Of a stretch of 14,188 nucleotides of DNA, positions 13,801 to 14,188 are shown one piece after another (position 1 is the stretch's first letter; every line of letters starts with the position of its first letter). The stretch covers positions 1 to 14,188 of the forward strand of contig JAUWCW010000019.1 of the NCBI GenBank assembly GCA_030609125.1. The letters run 5' to 3'. The notes below the pieces were generated by a model that saw only the letters and a program-made list of their open reading frames with translations, made no database searches and had not been told where the DNA came from. Origin of the DNA: Candidatus Rokuibacteriota bacterium. Its GTDB lineage: Bacteria > JAUVQV01. A program made the position numbers and the translations under genes.

Positions 13801-14188
13801 CCATAGGGGACCACGAGGAGCTGCAGGAGAGGCTGGAGTTTCAGGTAAAGCAGCAGGAAGACCTGGAGAAGGCCTCGGAGGATCTGCGACGGGCGATCCA
13901 GAAGATCAACGTCACGTCCCGGAAGAAATTCCTCGAAACCTTCGAGATGATCAACGAGAAATTCCAGCAGGTCTTTCCGATTCTCTTCACGAAGGGCCAG
14001 GCGACACTCAGGCTCACCGATTACGACGATCCTCTCGAGGCGGGGATCGAAGTCCTGGCGCAGCCGGCGGGGAAAAAGCTGCAGAAGCTGTCGCTTCTCT
14101 CGGGAGGGGAAAAGGCGCTCTCCGCCATAGCCCTTCTCCTCTCCATCTTCATGGTCAAGCCCACCCCGTTCTGCCTCCTTGACGAGGT
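10812..14188 (+). CDS. smc: Chromosome segregation protein SMC, 3' end cut by window edge
   Basis: SMC ATPase that, with ScpA and ScpB, extrudes DNA loops to compact and segregate chromosomes. The frame has no stop before the window end: 1125 codons plus two bases, about 50 residues short of a typical 1170-1190. The N-terminal head has FKSFFDRTTVNF and Walker A GPNGCGKS (31-38), then the conserved QGHIGDIISTKPEDRR and FEEAAGIARYKERK. Two long Glu/Arg/Leu-rich coiled coils flank a hinge (about 529-663; HVKGLLAGSV through DGSLTAG). The C-terminal head shows GPVNLAAI, the signature LSGGEKALSAIALL (about 1096-1109) and Walker B ending CLLDE (Asp1124-Glu1125). The GTG start at 10812 follows GGGG with 7-base spacing. 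Spot checks of the frame across the gene showed no break. Confidence 0.96.
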   Translation, partial: MIFKKLEMQGFKSFFDRTTVNFQNGINAVVGPNGCGKSNIADAIRWVLGEQSPKRLRGETMEDLIFSGSDARGPLGMAEVTLTVEANGREFPAPYNAFSEVCVTRRLYRSGESEFYINNTSCRLRDIRELFMDTGMNPRAYAVIDQGHIGDIISTKPEDRRVLFEEAAGIARYKERKTTALRKLDATEQNLLRLHDIVREIKRQIRSLKLQATKARKYNELGKEIEELELKMLHQQHCARLGTSRLQEQKIDGLDRIREALQNDTETAETALEGEKLSLLELDKAVGEAKEEFYSHRARSESTGHLLESSRTREREIGEAVTRGDAEAGRLGGLLEELSGERSRVEEELRRLEARTAEMQDSHRRTAEELGRIVESAEAARVSLDERNTRFLEEVRAEGETQSRVAQAETMRDSLDRELERLGSEIAGRGEEDARLEILEKELQSRREEEGGRLEELRRSLGDCSSALAGAKAEIEETEQSLHRAREEHAQATSRLASLTELEAGLSGWPERFRKELDRILGSQGLNSHVKGLLAGSVNAPARYETALEAVLGDKLKCLLVSSHETAVEAARTLRRDSEIRGTLLPLEPRVRKGGGGVDGPGILGRLVDFITTPPEHRRVVEHLLQDVILVEDLEKAAGLWAANGSSRTFVTPTGEVLWADGSLTAGPLDSSRELLPLLRRIRETRSAAEESGGVVRDLEASRESLRASASDLAKREEGLSARCYQADLALSSLEKDLSHLRQKRSSHEEQLGHLRGSSEKALQERASIEERILREITRKSELEGGRLRREQEISSLEQKLTAFREEEERLGSRAGAASIEIAAGKERTSHLLNRLERIAADWSRAEVRRDEILEELDGLHTERSREGERSEELAGLLKELTGSREDRERRLAELQERHRLASGRIRETEENLRLTRRKSEELHQERADLQARQAELQVRLENVRERIREIRGCDPDELWDEETRASVLREPSGALEELHGDKVARLQSLGPVNLAAIGDHEELQERLEFQVKQQEDLEKASEDLRRAIQKINVTSRKKFLETFEMINEKFQQVFPILFTKGQATLRLTDYDDPLEAGIEVLAQPAGKKLQKLSLLSGGEKALSAIALLLSIFMVKPTPFCLLDE

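Overview
The window looks like a housekeeping segment of a GC-rich, Gram-negative chromosome. Two LptF/LptG permeases of lipopolysaccharide export show that the cell has an outer membrane. A RicT/YaaT-type PSP1 protein, a solo exported ComEA-like protein and a sigma-54 type promoter fit a deltaproteobacterial-grade organism (Desulfobacterota, perhaps near the Desulfuromonadia). That placement is an inference from gene content and protein style, not a measured phylogeny.

The left half (1-6142) is read on the minus strand. A MogA/MoaB-like gene, tmk, holB and ricT form one compact group. A sigma-70 type promoter whose -35 box overlaps the ricT stop codon then drives rplI, dnaB and alr; alr runs off the left edge. 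Together this block supplies dTTP precursor synthesis, the clamp loader delta' subunit, the replicative helicase, ribosomal protein L9 and D-alanine for peptidoglycan.

The middle (6143-8336) is more varied. A 330-base divergent intergenic region holds a sigma-54 type promoter with exact GG-N10-GC spacing, ahead of a small exported helix-hairpin-helix (ComEA-like) protein that ends in a strong terminator hairpin. An Rrf2/IscR-type regulator follows, with a possible operator over its own promoter. It converges on a minus-strand multi-pass membrane protein, and a dispersed repeat of the CHPEQSEG type sits between the two stops. Directly upstream of the membrane protein is a 59-codon open frame with no start codon that resembles the C-terminus of phosphopentomutase (DeoB), probably a gene remnant.

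The right half (8337-14188) is read on the plus strand. lptF and lptG overlap by 4 bases (ATGA). A 193-base gap follows with DnaA-box-like repeats, a terminator hairpin and a good sigma-70 promoter. Then comes smc, chromosome segregation and condensation ATPase, cut by the right edge just after the Walker B Asp-Glu. Neither alr nor smc closes within the window. No tRNA, rRNA, CRISPR array, insertion sequence or intact mobile element was seen.
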